A DNA stretch of 13,008 bases, from the NCBI GenBank assembly GCA_030018895.1, contig JASEHM010000008.1, forward strand, positions 1-13,008. The letters are read 5' to 3'. This DNA comes from Candidatus Omnitrophota bacterium. Its GTDB lineage: Bacteria > Omnitrophota > Gorgyraeia > Gygaellales > Profunditerraquicolaceae. Shown in pieces: positions 1-6,708 of this stretch (its first letter is position 1; every line of letters begins with the position of its first letter). The translations under genes were made by a program, and so were the position numbers. Below the pieces are notes generated by a model. The model worked only from the letters and a program-made list of their open reading frames with translations, ran no database searches and had not been told where the DNA came from.

Positions 1-123
1 ATTCCCGTGAAAACGGGAATCCATTCTGTCGTGTCCTCTTTGGATTCCCGCTTTCGCGGGAATGACGCTATGTGGAATAATGAAAGTGACGTCCCAACTT
101 ACTTCTGAAGACTGAGCTGCTAC
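1..123. repeat. MITE-like two-hairpin element A, cut by the window edge
   Basis: Two short hairpins follow each other. Arms ATTCCCGT (1-8) and ACGGGAAT (13-20) enclose a GAAA loop, and arms ATTCCCGC (44-51) and GCGGGAAT (56-63) enclose TTTC. The segment between them (CCATTCTGTC...CTCTTTGG) recurs in element B. The distal end at 102-123 matches the right terminal repeat of element B at 18 of 22 positions, so this looks like the same family with its left end outside the window. It ends 3 bp before the rsmE stop codon. No open frame is carried, so it would be non-autonomous. Confidence 0.75.
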
Positions 124-126
124 ATA

Positions 127-858
127 TTATCCTAATGCATATTTTAACATGCATATTGCAGCGACTGCAGCGGTTTCAACACGTAAAACCGTATCGCCTA
201 ATGTTACGGAAATAAACCCTGATTTACCTGCTAACCCAACTTCCTCATCGGTAAAATCGCCTTCTGGGCCAATAAGAACAAGTATGTTTTTAGGCTGGAG
301 AGAGAAAAGAATCTCTTTAAGCAATTTTCTTTCACCCAAAAGCGTGGGTATTAACTTTAAATCATAATCTCTTGTTTGCATAAGAAGTTTTTTTAAACTC
401 ATTATCGGCTCTATAACTGGCAGCGCATTTCTCTGGCTCTGCTGGGATGATGCCTGGCCAACCTTTTTCCACCTCGTAAGACGCAAAGTTTCTTTCGCCT
501 TATCCAATTTAACAATTACCCGCTCTGTTTTTAAAGGTATAATCCTATCCACTCCCAATTGGGTAAGCTTATCTACGATATCATCAAATTTAGATTTCTT
601 TGGGATTGCGCAGGCAACTGTAAGTTGTATTTTTTTAACAGAAAGGCCGTTGTTTTTTTCTTTGATTAACAAAACAATGCTACATTCGGTTAAGCCCTCA
701 ACTTCTGCTGTATAATTATTGCCTTTTTCATCAAAGACAACAACCCTCGCTTTTGGCCTAAGCCAAAGAACATCCTTTATATGGTGAACCTGTTTTTTAT
801 CCGAAATGATTATTTTATCTTTGGAAATATTTTTTGAGGCGCAAAAAAATCTATGCAC
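127..858 (-). CDS. rsmE: 16S rRNA (uracil1498-N3)-methyltransferase RsmE
   Basis: RsmE is a SPOUT-class enzyme that uses SAM to methylate N3 of U1498 in 16S rRNA of the 30S subunit, in the cytoplasm. The 243-residue length is normal for the family. The N-terminal part (about 1-70) matches the PUA-like RNA-binding domain. The C-terminal half carries GQASSQQSQRN (134-144), the knot motif IGPEGDFTDEE (196-206) and LGDTVLRVETAA (220-231), which form the trefoil-knot SAM site. The start is GTG at 858, chosen because AGGAG lies six bases upstream. It follows the amrB-amrA frame by about 44 bp and may be the last gene of that operon. The stop codon lies 3 bp from the end of repeat element A. Confidence 0.93.
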   Translation of the reverse strand: MHRFFCASKNISKDKIIISDKKQVHHIKDVLWLRPKARVVVFDEKGNNYTAEVEGLTECSIVLLIKEKNNGLSVKKIQLTVACAIPKKSKFDDIVDKLTQLGVDRIIPLKTERVIVKLDKAKETLRLTRWKKVGQASSQQSQRNALPVIEPIMSLKKLLMQTRDYDLKLIPTLLGERKLLKEILFSLQPKNILVLIGPEGDFTDEEVGLAGKSGFISVTLGDTVLRVETAAVAAICMLKYALG

Positions 859-902
859 TATTGACTCCTATCTTTCGTATATCGTTAGTTTTGCAGTTAT
901 TT

Positions 903-1454
903 TTAGTAATTCTTTTCCGAAAATACCTCTGCCTGAAATATATAAATTTCTGTAGTTTTATCCTTCCAGGCATCTGGTAAGAGTCCTGCTTTATGACTGC
1001 AGAGATTAGAAAGAAACTCTTCTTTTGTCCAACCAGTTTCTTGCGCTACCTGAGGAAGAAATACCCCGCTTTTGGAACCTTTCTTTATCAAAACCCCATG
1101 TTTACCCATTTCTATTTTATCCGCAGAATCCACTCGTTCCATTACAGAAAGCGCAGAGATTTCAATTTCAAGAGCTTTTAATTCAAGTAAAGTTACTGGC
1201 TTAAATCTGGAGTCTTGAGTTGCTGCCTCAACTGCCATATCCCTTACTGTCTGATACAGTGGCTCTCTTCCTATAAGATTTCCAATACATCCACGCAACT
1301 GACCGTGTTCATGCAAGGTAACAAAAGCCCCCATTTCTTTAAGCAGCACTGGATCCTGCTCAACAACCTCTAATTTTCTGCCGGTTTTTAAATAAGTTTC
1401 TATGGAATTACGCGCAATCTCAAGCAATCTTTTTCTCTGCTCTTTATTTAACAT
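903..1454 (-). CDS. amrA: AmrA, AMMECR1-domain protein (probable independent translation start)
   Basis: The 3' part of the fused frame has its own ATG at 1454, giving 183 residues that begin MLNKEQRKRLLEIA, where AMMECR1-family proteins normally begin. GGAGG lies 7 bases upstream of this ATG, the best-placed Shine-Dalgarno in the amr locus. The LRGCIG motif lies near residue 53 of this product. The domain is widespread in archaea, bacteria and eukaryotes (human AMMECR1), without an established biochemical activity. The retained ribosome site suggests amrA was, and may still be, translated as a separate protein even though the frame is continuous with amrB. Whether the cell makes AmrA, the fusion, or both cannot be told from the sequence. 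Confidence 0.75.
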   Translation of the reverse strand: MLNKEQRKRLLEIARNSIETYLKTGRKLEVVEQDPVLLKEMGAFVTLHEHGQLRGCIGNLIGREPLYQTVRDMAVEAATQDSRFKPVTLLELKALEIEISALSVMERVDSADKIEMGKHGVLIKKGSKSGVFLPQVAQETGWTKEEFLSNLCSHKAGLLPDAWKDKTTEIYIFQAEVFSEKNY

Positions 1455-2573
1455 CCCCTTTCCTCCTTTTTCATTATACATTCGCCCCGCCTTAAGGCGG
1501 GGCTCAGTATTTCGCTCCAAGAAACCTCCCCGCCTATGGCTTTCGTTAGAGGAGACGAAACCATTGCCTTCCGGCCTATGGCGGGGAGGAGCTTCATTCT
1601 GCCCCCTCGGGTCAGAATAGCTTGATAAAGGAGAACTAATTACGCAGCTTGCGTAACCAACAGTCCAGATGCCTTTCTCCTTTTTCCCTGTAACCTCTGC
1701 TGAATTTGTATGATTTAGAATCTCTAATTTCTGATACCCTAATTCCTTTGCCAAAATTAAAACAGTTACTACAGGAAACCCACCGCAAAGCTGGAATTTG
1801 CCTTCGCGTATCCCGTAATAAAAACCTTCTGCATCCATGTTTTTTAAAGATGTCCGGGTCAAATTATCAACTACTTGAGCCTCATCATAATCATAACCAT
1901 GGTATAAATCAGTTGAGGCAATTACTAACACGTCTTTACGATTTGCAATTGCCTCTTTAAGCAAATTAGCTAAATTCTGGCAAGTAGAAAAAGTAGTATC
2001 TCCCATGACAACGGGAACAATCTTAAATCCGGTTAAAACCCTTTGCAAAAATGGCAGCTGCACTTCCAAGGCATGTTCCTTTTGGAATGCCTTTGGTTCA
2101 AAAATAACATCTTCACTCTTCCCTAATAATTTCTGCGCAAACTCCTCATCTATCTCTAAATCACCCAAAGGCGTGCGAAAAGTACCTTTAGGATATACAG
2201 ATACTTTGGCAAAACTAAAATAATGGCTGGGGCTGATTACAATCACTGTTTTATAGGGTTTATCTTTGACAAGTTTATACCCATACCCTGCAGTTTGGCC
2301 GGAAAAACCATAGCCTGCATGCGGCGAGATTAAAGCAAAAATTTCTTCTTCTCTTGATTCAGGCGCTGCCTTATCCAGAAAACCATCAACCATCCTTACC
2401 AACTCAGCCTGATCATCCGGATAAAAATTGCCAGCAACATTGGGAAATTTTACATCCTGGGAAAAACAGTAGAGAGTAGAGAGTAGGGAGTAGAGAATCA
2501 AAAAGGCAAGAATCCGTATCTGCGCTACCGGAAACCTGCTCTTTATCTGTCCAACGTTATTAATGCCAAACAC
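903..2573 (-). CDS. amrB: AmrB (MEMO-like)-AmrA (AMMECR1) fused reading frame
   Basis: One uninterrupted frame of about 556 codons contains two AmmeMemoRadiSam proteins. Numbering is from an upstream TTG at 2579. Residues 43-313 are a MEMO-like AmrB domain with SPHAGY (H87), SPSHY (H119) and QLCGG (C265), which correspond to the metal-binding His/His/Cys of eukaryotic MEMO1. Residues 376-558 are an AMMECR1 (AmrA) domain with the signature LRGCIG (about 428-433). Residues 321-366 between them are low-complexity, Arg/Pro/Gly-rich, and encoded entirely by hairpin repeats. The N-terminus (21-40) is hydrophobic and signal-like, unusual for a usually cytosolic protein, and part of it is encoded by a heptamer array. 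I prefer GTG at 2573 over TTG at 2579 because AGGAGGTG at 2581-2588 is correctly spaced only for GTG. The frame overlaps amrS. The molecular function of the system is unknown. Confidence 0.88.
   Translation of the reverse strand: MFGINNVGQIKSRFPVAQIRILAFLILYSLLSTLYCFSQDVKFPNVAGNFYPDDQAELVRMVDGFLDKAAPESREEEIFALISPHAGYGFSGQTAGYGYKLVKDKPYKTVIVISPSHYFSFAKVSVYPKGTFRTPLGDLEIDEEFAQKLLGKSEDVIFEPKAFQKEHALEVQLPFLQRVLTGFKIVPVVMGDTTFSTCQNLANLLKEAIANRKDVLVIASTDLYHGYDYDEAQVVDNLTRTSLKNMDAEGFYYGIREGKFQLCGGFPVVTVLILAKELGYQKLEILNHTNSAEVTGKKEKGIWTVGYASCVISSPLSSYSDPRGQNEAPPRHRPEGNGFVSSNESHRRGGFLERNTEPRLKAGRMYNEKGGKGMLNKEQRKRLLEIARNSIETYLKTGRKLEVVEQDPVLLKEMGAFVTLHEHGQLRGCIGNLIGREPLYQTVRDMAVEAATQDSRFKPVTLLELKALEIEISALSVMERVDSADKIEMGKHGVLIKKGSKSGVFLPQVAQETGWTKEEFLSNLCSHKAGLLPDAWKDKTTEIYIFQAEVFSEKNY
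1452..1469 (-). promoter_or_regulatory. Internal ribosome binding site for amrA
   Basis: Read on the minus strand, AAAGGAGG is followed by AAAGGGG and then ATG. This is a near-ideal Shine-Dalgarno and start codon lying inside the continuous amrB-amrA frame. It decides the amrA start. Confidence 0.7.
1484..1618. repeat. Hairpin repeat cluster inside the amrB-amrA frame
   Basis: Three inverted repeats follow one another. GCCCCGCCTTAAGGCGGGGC (1484-1503) is a perfect 20-bp palindrome. CCTCCCCGCC (1525-1534) pairs with GGCGGGGAGG (1580-1589). ATTCTG (1596-1601) pairs with CAGAAT (1613-1618). The cluster is much more GC-rich than the genes around it, and it coincides with the 46-residue linker between the two conserved domains. 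It looks like a repeat of intergenic type that inserted between amrB and amrA, keeps an open frame, and removed the amrB stop codon. Confidence 0.75.
2468..2495. repeat. Four 7-bp tandem repeats inside amrB
   Basis: AGTAGAG, AGTAGAG, AGTAGGG and AGTAGAG follow each other without gaps on the plus strand. They encode residues 29-38 (LYSLLSTLYC) of the hydrophobic N-terminal segment of AmrB. Because the unit is 7 bp, gain or loss of one copy would shift the reading frame. Confidence 0.85.
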
Positions 2574-3657
2574 CCGCAATCACCTCCTGACAAAATGGAC
2601 ATCTGCCATCTTCAATATTATTCACTAAAACAAAATATCCTTTACGCTCAATTAATAGTTTGCTGCATTTAGGACAATACGTATTCTCTCCCAAGTGCCC
2701 AATTACATTACCTATATACACATATTTTAATCCGCTTTTCATAGCCAATTGCCTTGCCCTTTCCAATATTGAAACTGGCGTAGGGCTAAGGCCAATAAGT
2801 TTATACATCGGGAAAAAACGGGAAAAATGCAGCACTGTATCCGGGCCTAAATTCTCCTTTATCCATAAGCACATTTTAATAATCGTGTCATCATCGTCAT
2901 TGCAGCCCGGTAAGAGCAAATTTGTTATTTCTAAATGAACGCCCTCTTCTTTTAATATCTTTAAAGTTCTAAGTACAGGCTCCAGTGTTGCCTCTGAGAA
3001 TTGGTTATAATATTCATTGGTGAATCCTTTTAAGTCTATATTAGCGGCATCTAAATATTTTGCCAGTTCCCTTAAAGGCTCTTCATTAATATAGCCACAA
3101 GAGTGCATAATATTTCTTATACCTTTTTGTTTTGCCAATTTTGCGCATTCCAGCATATATTCGTAAAAAATGGTTGGTTCTGTATAGGTATAGGCAATGG
3201 TGGGAGATAAGGATTCTATAACCTTTGTAATCAAATCAAGCGGCTCAAGATAGGCATATCTAACCTCTTCAGGCAATGCTTGGGATATCTCCCAATTCTG
3301 GCAAAATTTACACCTTAAATTACATCCCGCAGTAGCAATGGAATAAGCAGTAGTTGAAGGCAGGAAATGAAACAAAGGCTTTTTTTCAATGGGGTCTATG
3401 TGCAAGGCTACTGGTTTTGCGTAAACCAGGGTGTATAATATGCCGTTTTTATTTTCCCTTACCCGGCAGAAACCGCGTCTGGCAAGAGGGATAGTACAAC
3501 GTCTGGGACAGAGCTGACACTGAACAATTTTATTATTTAGTTTTTTGTAAAAAAGCGCCTCTTTTGCTTTGCCTTGAGCAAAGGATATTGGCGAAAAAAA
3601 ACACACTAAGATTAGCGCTATAAAAAAATGCTTCATCCTAAATCTCGTATTGCGCAT
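2560..3657 (-). CDS. amrS: AmmeMemoRadiSam system radical-SAM enzyme AmrS
   Basis: This is the radical-SAM member of the AmmeMemoRadiSam trio; its substrate is unknown. Numbered from 3657 it has 365 residues. The radical-SAM cluster motif CNLRCKFC provides C112, C116 and C119. Upstream lies a Cys set CQLCPRRC (C47, C50, C54) plus C64 in GFCRVREN, typical of this family. A C-terminal zinc-ribbon-like set is C328/C331 and C353/C356. Ahead of the normal family start (KEALFYKKL) is a Sec-type signal peptide: MKHFF, a hydrophobic core, then SFAQG as a possible cleavage site. The start is uncertain. ATG 3657 and ATG 3636 (residue 8) are both possible, neither with a good Shine-Dalgarno, and the seven extra residues are encoded by a heptamer-like tract. 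It overlaps the amrB start by 14 bp. Confidence 0.9.
   Translation of the reverse strand: MRNTRFRMKHFFIALILVCFFSPISFAQGKAKEALFYKKLNNKIVQCQLCPRRCTIPLARRGFCRVRENKNGILYTLVYAKPVALHIDPIEKKPLFHFLPSTTAYSIATAGCNLRCKFCQNWEISQALPEEVRYAYLEPLDLITKVIESLSPTIAYTYTEPTIFYEYMLECAKLAKQKGIRNIMHSCGYINEEPLRELAKYLDAANIDLKGFTNEYYNQFSEATLEPVLRTLKILKEEGVHLEITNLLLPGCNDDDDTIIKMCLWIKENLGPDTVLHFSRFFPMYKLIGLSPTPVSILERARQLAMKSGLKYVYIGNVIGHLGENTYCPKCSKLLIERKGYFVLVNNIEDGRCPFCQEVIAGVWH
2573..2588 (-). promoter_or_regulatory. Ribosome binding site deciding the amrB start
   Basis: AGGAGGTG (2588 to 2581 on the minus strand) lies nine bases from GTG at 2573 but only three bases from the alternative TTG at 2579. It sits inside the end of amrS, so amrB translation is probably coupled to amrS. 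Confidence 0.65.
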
Positions 3658-3662
3658 TGCGC
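3635..3662. repeat. Degenerate 7-bp repeat tract at the amrS start
   Basis: Plus-strand units ATCCTAA, ATCTCGT, ATTGCGC and ATTGCGC, two of them identical, keep a 7-bp period. The tract covers the two candidate amrS start codons. It is weaker than the other heptamer arrays. Confidence 0.4.
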
Positions 3663-3679
3663 CGTAAATTCAAATTTTC

Positions 3680-3821
3680 GTAACAGTTCAGCTTCCGGAA
3701 GTTCTCGCCTCCCGTTTTTGTCATGCCCGTGAAAACGGGCATCCATTCTGTCATACCCTCTTTGGATTCCCGCTTGCGCGGGAATGACACTCTGATTTAC
3801 TTCTGAACGCTGAACTGTTAC
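3680..3821. repeat. MITE-like two-hairpin element B, complete
   Basis: The ends are imperfect terminal inverted repeats: 3680-3701 against the reverse complement of 3800-3821 matches at 19 of 22 positions, including an identical GTAACAGTTCAGC. Inside are hairpin 1 (ATGCCCGT 3723-3730, GAAA loop, ACGGGCAT 3735-3742) and hairpin 2 (ATTCCCGC 3766-3773, GCGGGAAT 3778-3785). No clear target-site duplication was found at the flanks, which are A/T runs. The element fills the gap between fba and amrS and carries no gene. Confidence 0.8.
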
Positions 3822-3836
3822 AAAAAAGATGGTAAA

Positions 3837-5162
3837 TTAATCCGCCCCTTCGCCATCATGCGTTATTGCTTCTCGTTTTTGGCGCCTGCGAATTATCACA
3901 CGCTTTAAGGTTACATATTTCTCCACCAATTCTTTATTATTTACGGCATTTAATTGTTTAAAGAGAAAATCAAATTTCTGCTCAATCTCAGAGGCAATCG
4001 CATCCCTTATCTCCTGCGAAAGCCCCATAATATCTTTTTTAAAAGGGCCTAAGGCTTTTTTACGCGTTTTATAAAAAAACTGCTCGTCAGTTTCACCCTC
4101 TTTTCTTTCACTAACGGCATTTGCCTTCAGCCATTCATAAATCTTTAGTTTTAAATCCTGGGGAAAATATTTGCTTTCAAAAATCATATTCTGAAATTCC
4201 GTAGCCAGATGCACCTCAGCAGTGCCGGTTTCAGGGAATTTATGAAATGCCTCAGCCGGTAAAGTAGATGCGCCATGCTGGACTGCTCCGGCTAAACCAT
4301 ATTCTTTCTTTGCGGCCTCTGATAATACCTTTAAGGTATCAAAATCTAATTTTACCTGCGCAATGGAACCATCAGGCAAAACTACCCCGCCGTGCGAGGT
4401 CCCTGTCTGCACAGAAATTTTGCTTATACCTGCCAGCCCCTTGCGCAGCCTCTCTTTATAACCTTGCATAAATGCAGCCAGGTCCTCTGGTGTAGAATTT
4501 TGATGGCCTACCTCGCCTATCTCGCCTCCCACAGAAACGACTATCCCCTTAGGCTCAATGCGCCGAATAAATTGCGTAAGTTTTACGCAAACCTCATAAT
4601 TATCCTTTTGCTGTTTCTTAATATCCGTTTTAGATAAATCAACTAATGTAGAAGAATCAATATCAATATTATAAAACCCTGATTCTACTGATTCGCAAAT
4701 TATAGCTTTTAGCCCTTGGAGTTCTTTATCAGGATTTTCCTGAAATTTTTTGGCATTCGCTTGAAAATGGTCTCCCTGAATAAAAACCGGCCCTGCCCAC
4801 CCCTCTTTTATCGCTGCTGCTAATATTACGCTGGAATACTCTACTGGCGGCTGATTAGTATACCCCATTTCAGATTTTGCAATTTCAAAGATAAAAGCAG
4901 AAGCATTATTCTTTTTTCCTACCCTAAACATTGCCCTTGCTAAATCATAAGTCATACTTCTTAAGTTTACGGCAGGGACAGTAAATCCTCCTGCCTGTGC
5001 CTTAGAACAGGCAACATAAAGCTCATGGATACTTGAAAGATAAATCCTTTTTTTATAAGCCATATCAAGTATTTTTTTAGCTAAGATTTTTTTTCTTGTC
5101 AAATCATCAGATAAAATTAAATCCTTTACAATCACATCAATATCCAGCGGCCTTCTCCCCAT
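3837..5162 (-). CDS. Class II (zinc-dependent) fructose-bisphosphate aldolase-like protein
   Basis: Class II aldolases split fructose 1,6-bisphosphate into dihydroxyacetone phosphate and glyceraldehyde 3-phosphate with a zinc ion in a TIM barrel. Candidate active-site elements are visible in the family's order: IQGDHFQ (D131 catalytic, H132 zinc ligand), GGEIGEVGH (212-220), GTSHGG (H257) and VQHGAST (H296). At 441 residues it is longer than the roughly 290-360 of common class II aldolases, with about 50 extra residues at the N-terminus and a long charged C-terminal tail from about 345. It could instead act on a related sugar bisphosphate such as tagatose bisphosphate. ATG at 5162 has AAGGAGAAGG just upstream. 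It lies 19 bp after pfk, so the two probably form one glycolytic transcription unit. Confidence 0.75.
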   Translation of the reverse strand: MGRRPLDIDVIVKDLILSDDLTRKKILAKKILDMAYKKRIYLSSIHELYVACSKAQAGGFTVPAVNLRSMTYDLARAMFRVGKKNNASAFIFEIAKSEMGYTNQPPVEYSSVILAAAIKEGWAGPVFIQGDHFQANAKKFQENPDKELQGLKAIICESVESGFYNIDIDSSTLVDLSKTDIKKQQKDNYEVCVKLTQFIRRIEPKGIVVSVGGEIGEVGHQNSTPEDLAAFMQGYKERLRKGLAGISKISVQTGTSHGGVVLPDGSIAQVKLDFDTLKVLSEAAKKEYGLAGAVQHGASTLPAEAFHKFPETGTAEVHLATEFQNMIFESKYFPQDLKLKIYEWLKANAVSERKEGETDEQFFYKTRKKALGPFKKDIMGLSQEIRDAIASEIEQKFDFLFKQLNAVNNKELVEKYVTLKRVIIRRRQKREAITHDGEGAD

Positions 5163-5181
5163 TACCTTCTCCTTTCATCTT

Positions 5182-6141
5182 TTACGTTAACACCTTAATC
5201 AAATTATACAACCCATCCACATCTAACTGTTTTTTCTGAATAGCAACCTTAAAATCCACCTCAACCATCTTACCGGCGTTCATACCTACAACCTTGTCCG
5301 TTTTACCATTTAAAAGGCAATCCACAGCTGCCTGGCCCAAGATGAGCGCTAAAATCCTGCTAAAGGCAGTAGGCCTGCCCCCTCTCTGGATATGGCCTAA
5401 AACCACTGCCCGCGTCTCTAAGGTAGTCATCTCTGTAATTTGTTTCGCAATATCAACAGCTCCTCCTGCGCCTTCAGCCACCACAATCATCCAGCTAATC
5501 TTGCCCCTTAAATTTCCATTAATAATATTGTGACAAGTTGCCTCCAAATTAAATTTTCTTTCCGGAATAATGACATCCTCACAGCCAGAGGCTATTGCCA
5601 CCTTTAAGGCGATAAACCCGGATTCTCTGCCCATTACCTCAACTACAAATATCCTCTCCATGCTGGTTGCAGTATCACGAATATTATCAATAGCGCAAAG
5701 CGCGGTATTTATAGCGGTATCAGAGCCAATGGTTGTGCCTATGCCATTAATATCATTATCAATGGAAGCGGCAATACCAATACAAGGAATATTGTATTTA
5801 TTATGAAATATATCCGCGGCCCTGAAACTGCCATTGCCGCCGATAACAACTAAGCCGTCAATGCTGTGTTTTTTTACTGTCTGATATGCCCTGTCCTGGC
5901 CTTCATCAGTATAAAACTCAGAACAACGTGTTGTCTTTAAAATTGTTCCGCCTTCATGAATAATCCCTGAAACAGAGCGATGATTAAATAATTTTAGCTC
6001 TTCATTAATCAAGCCCCACCAACCGCGAAATACCCCAAAAACCTCAAGCCCCTTGTTAACGCCATAACGCACAACACTGCGTATAGCAGGATTCATTCCC
6101 GGGGCATCCCCTCCAGTAGTCAAAACCGCTATCCGTTTCAT
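5182..6141 (-). CDS. pfkA: 6-phosphofructokinase (PfkA family)
   Basis: PfkA phosphorylates fructose 6-phosphate to fructose 1,6-bisphosphate, the substrate of the aldolase encoded next. The length of 319 residues matches the bacterial enzyme. Recognisable motifs are TTGGDAPGMN (8-17), R72, IDND with D128 and D130, VVEVMGR (166-172) and GHIQRGG. G104 is of the ATP-using type rather than the PPi type. Two positions are unusual: the Mg-ATP motif reads GGNGS, with N103 where E. coli has Asp, and the catalytic loop reads AASIDND instead of GTIDND. The phosphoryl donor is therefore not certain. GGAGAGG precedes ATG at 6141, and the gene begins 15 bp after the secreted protein gene. Confidence 0.9.
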   Translation of the reverse strand: MKRIAVLTTGGDAPGMNPAIRSVVRYGVNKGLEVFGVFRGWWGLINEELKLFNHRSVSGIIHEGGTILKTTRCSEFYTDEGQDRAYQTVKKHSIDGLVVIGGNGSFRAADIFHNKYNIPCIGIAASIDNDINGIGTTIGSDTAINTALCAIDNIRDTATSMERIFVVEVMGRESGFIALKVAIASGCEDVIIPERKFNLEATCHNIINGNLRGKISWMIVVAEGAGGAVDIAKQITEMTTLETRAVVLGHIQRGGRPTAFSRILALILGQAAVDCLLNGKTDKVVGMNAGKMVEVDFKVAIQKKQLDVDGLYNLIKVLT

Positions 6142-6156
6142 AGCTCTATCCTCTCC

Positions 6157-6708
6157 TCACCTCTTGCAACAATAGGCCATTCCAAATTGAATTACACTAC
6201 CTGGACCTATCGCGCGACAAAACCAGTTAGGAGGATTTGCCCAATATTCAGGAAAACTAGCAGAAAGATAGCCACCCCCAGGTTGAGTGCTAATAGCATT
6301 ACATCCGCCTCCAGCAATCACTTCGCCTGCAGCGCAAGAAATTCTACAATACACATCTCTGTTACATCCCTCTACCCACCTACAGGAAGATACAGGCCAA
6401 GTTGTTCTTCTTTCTCCTCCCAAAGTAATACCTGCATTTGTTATAATATCTCCGGCTACATCTAATGTAGAGTTAGGTGTAGCAGTCCCAATCCCTATTC
6501 GGCCTTGCACAATTAAACTATCATTAACCGCAACAACAGGTGCATTTGCATAATTACTGCCAATCTTCATTTGATGAGCAGTTAATTCTCTATAACTTCC
6601 ATAAGGCGAAGGATAATAAGTGGTAATAGTAATAGTTTCCTCAGCAAAAACCATTACTGCCCCTCCTAAGAGGGTTAAACCTAAAAACAAAGTTAATTTT
6701 CTTGTCAT
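6157..6708 (-). CDS. Secreted Cys-rich protein with TTYYPSPYGSYREL signature
   Basis: The function is unknown. The 183-residue protein begins with a Sec signal peptide (basic start, hydrophobic 5-20, possible cleavage after VFA at 22), followed by ITTYYPSPYGSYREL (28-42). Around 63-86 is SLIVQGRIGIGTATPNSTLDVAG, written here as segments SLIVQGRIGIG and TATPNSTLDVAG, which resembles the beta-helical repeat region before the chaperone domain of tail-fibre-like proteins. The C-terminal domain (105-183) has eight cysteines (C109, C115, C121, C125, C136, C164, C180, C181), which suggests disulfide bonds in an exported surface protein. AGGAGGTG at 6713-6720 sets the ATG at 6708. The start overlaps the upstream frame's stop as TGATG. 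The pairing with pfk downstream may be only positional. Confidence 0.75.
   Translation of the reverse strand: MTRKLTLFLGLTLLGGAVMVFAEETITITTYYPSPYGSYRELTAHQMKIGSNYANAPVVAVNDSLIVQGRIGIGTATPNSTLDVAGDIITNAGITLGGERRTTWPVSSCRWVEGCNRDVYCRISCAAGEVIAGGGCNAISTQPGGGYLSASFPEYWANPPNWFCRAIGPGSVIQFGMAYCCKR

Noticed and set aside
1402..1620. Plus-strand open frames opposite amrB-amrA and the other large genes
   Set aside because: They are antisense shadows of well-conserved minus-strand genes, with no family resemblance of their own.
2579..2579. TTG at 2579 as the amrB start
   Set aside because: The Shine-Dalgarno would be three bases away, too close; GTG at 2573 has normal spacing.
3723..3785. Element hairpins as intrinsic terminators of fba
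   Set aside because: The stems are GC-rich but no run of U follows on the minus strand, so the intrinsic terminator criteria are not met.
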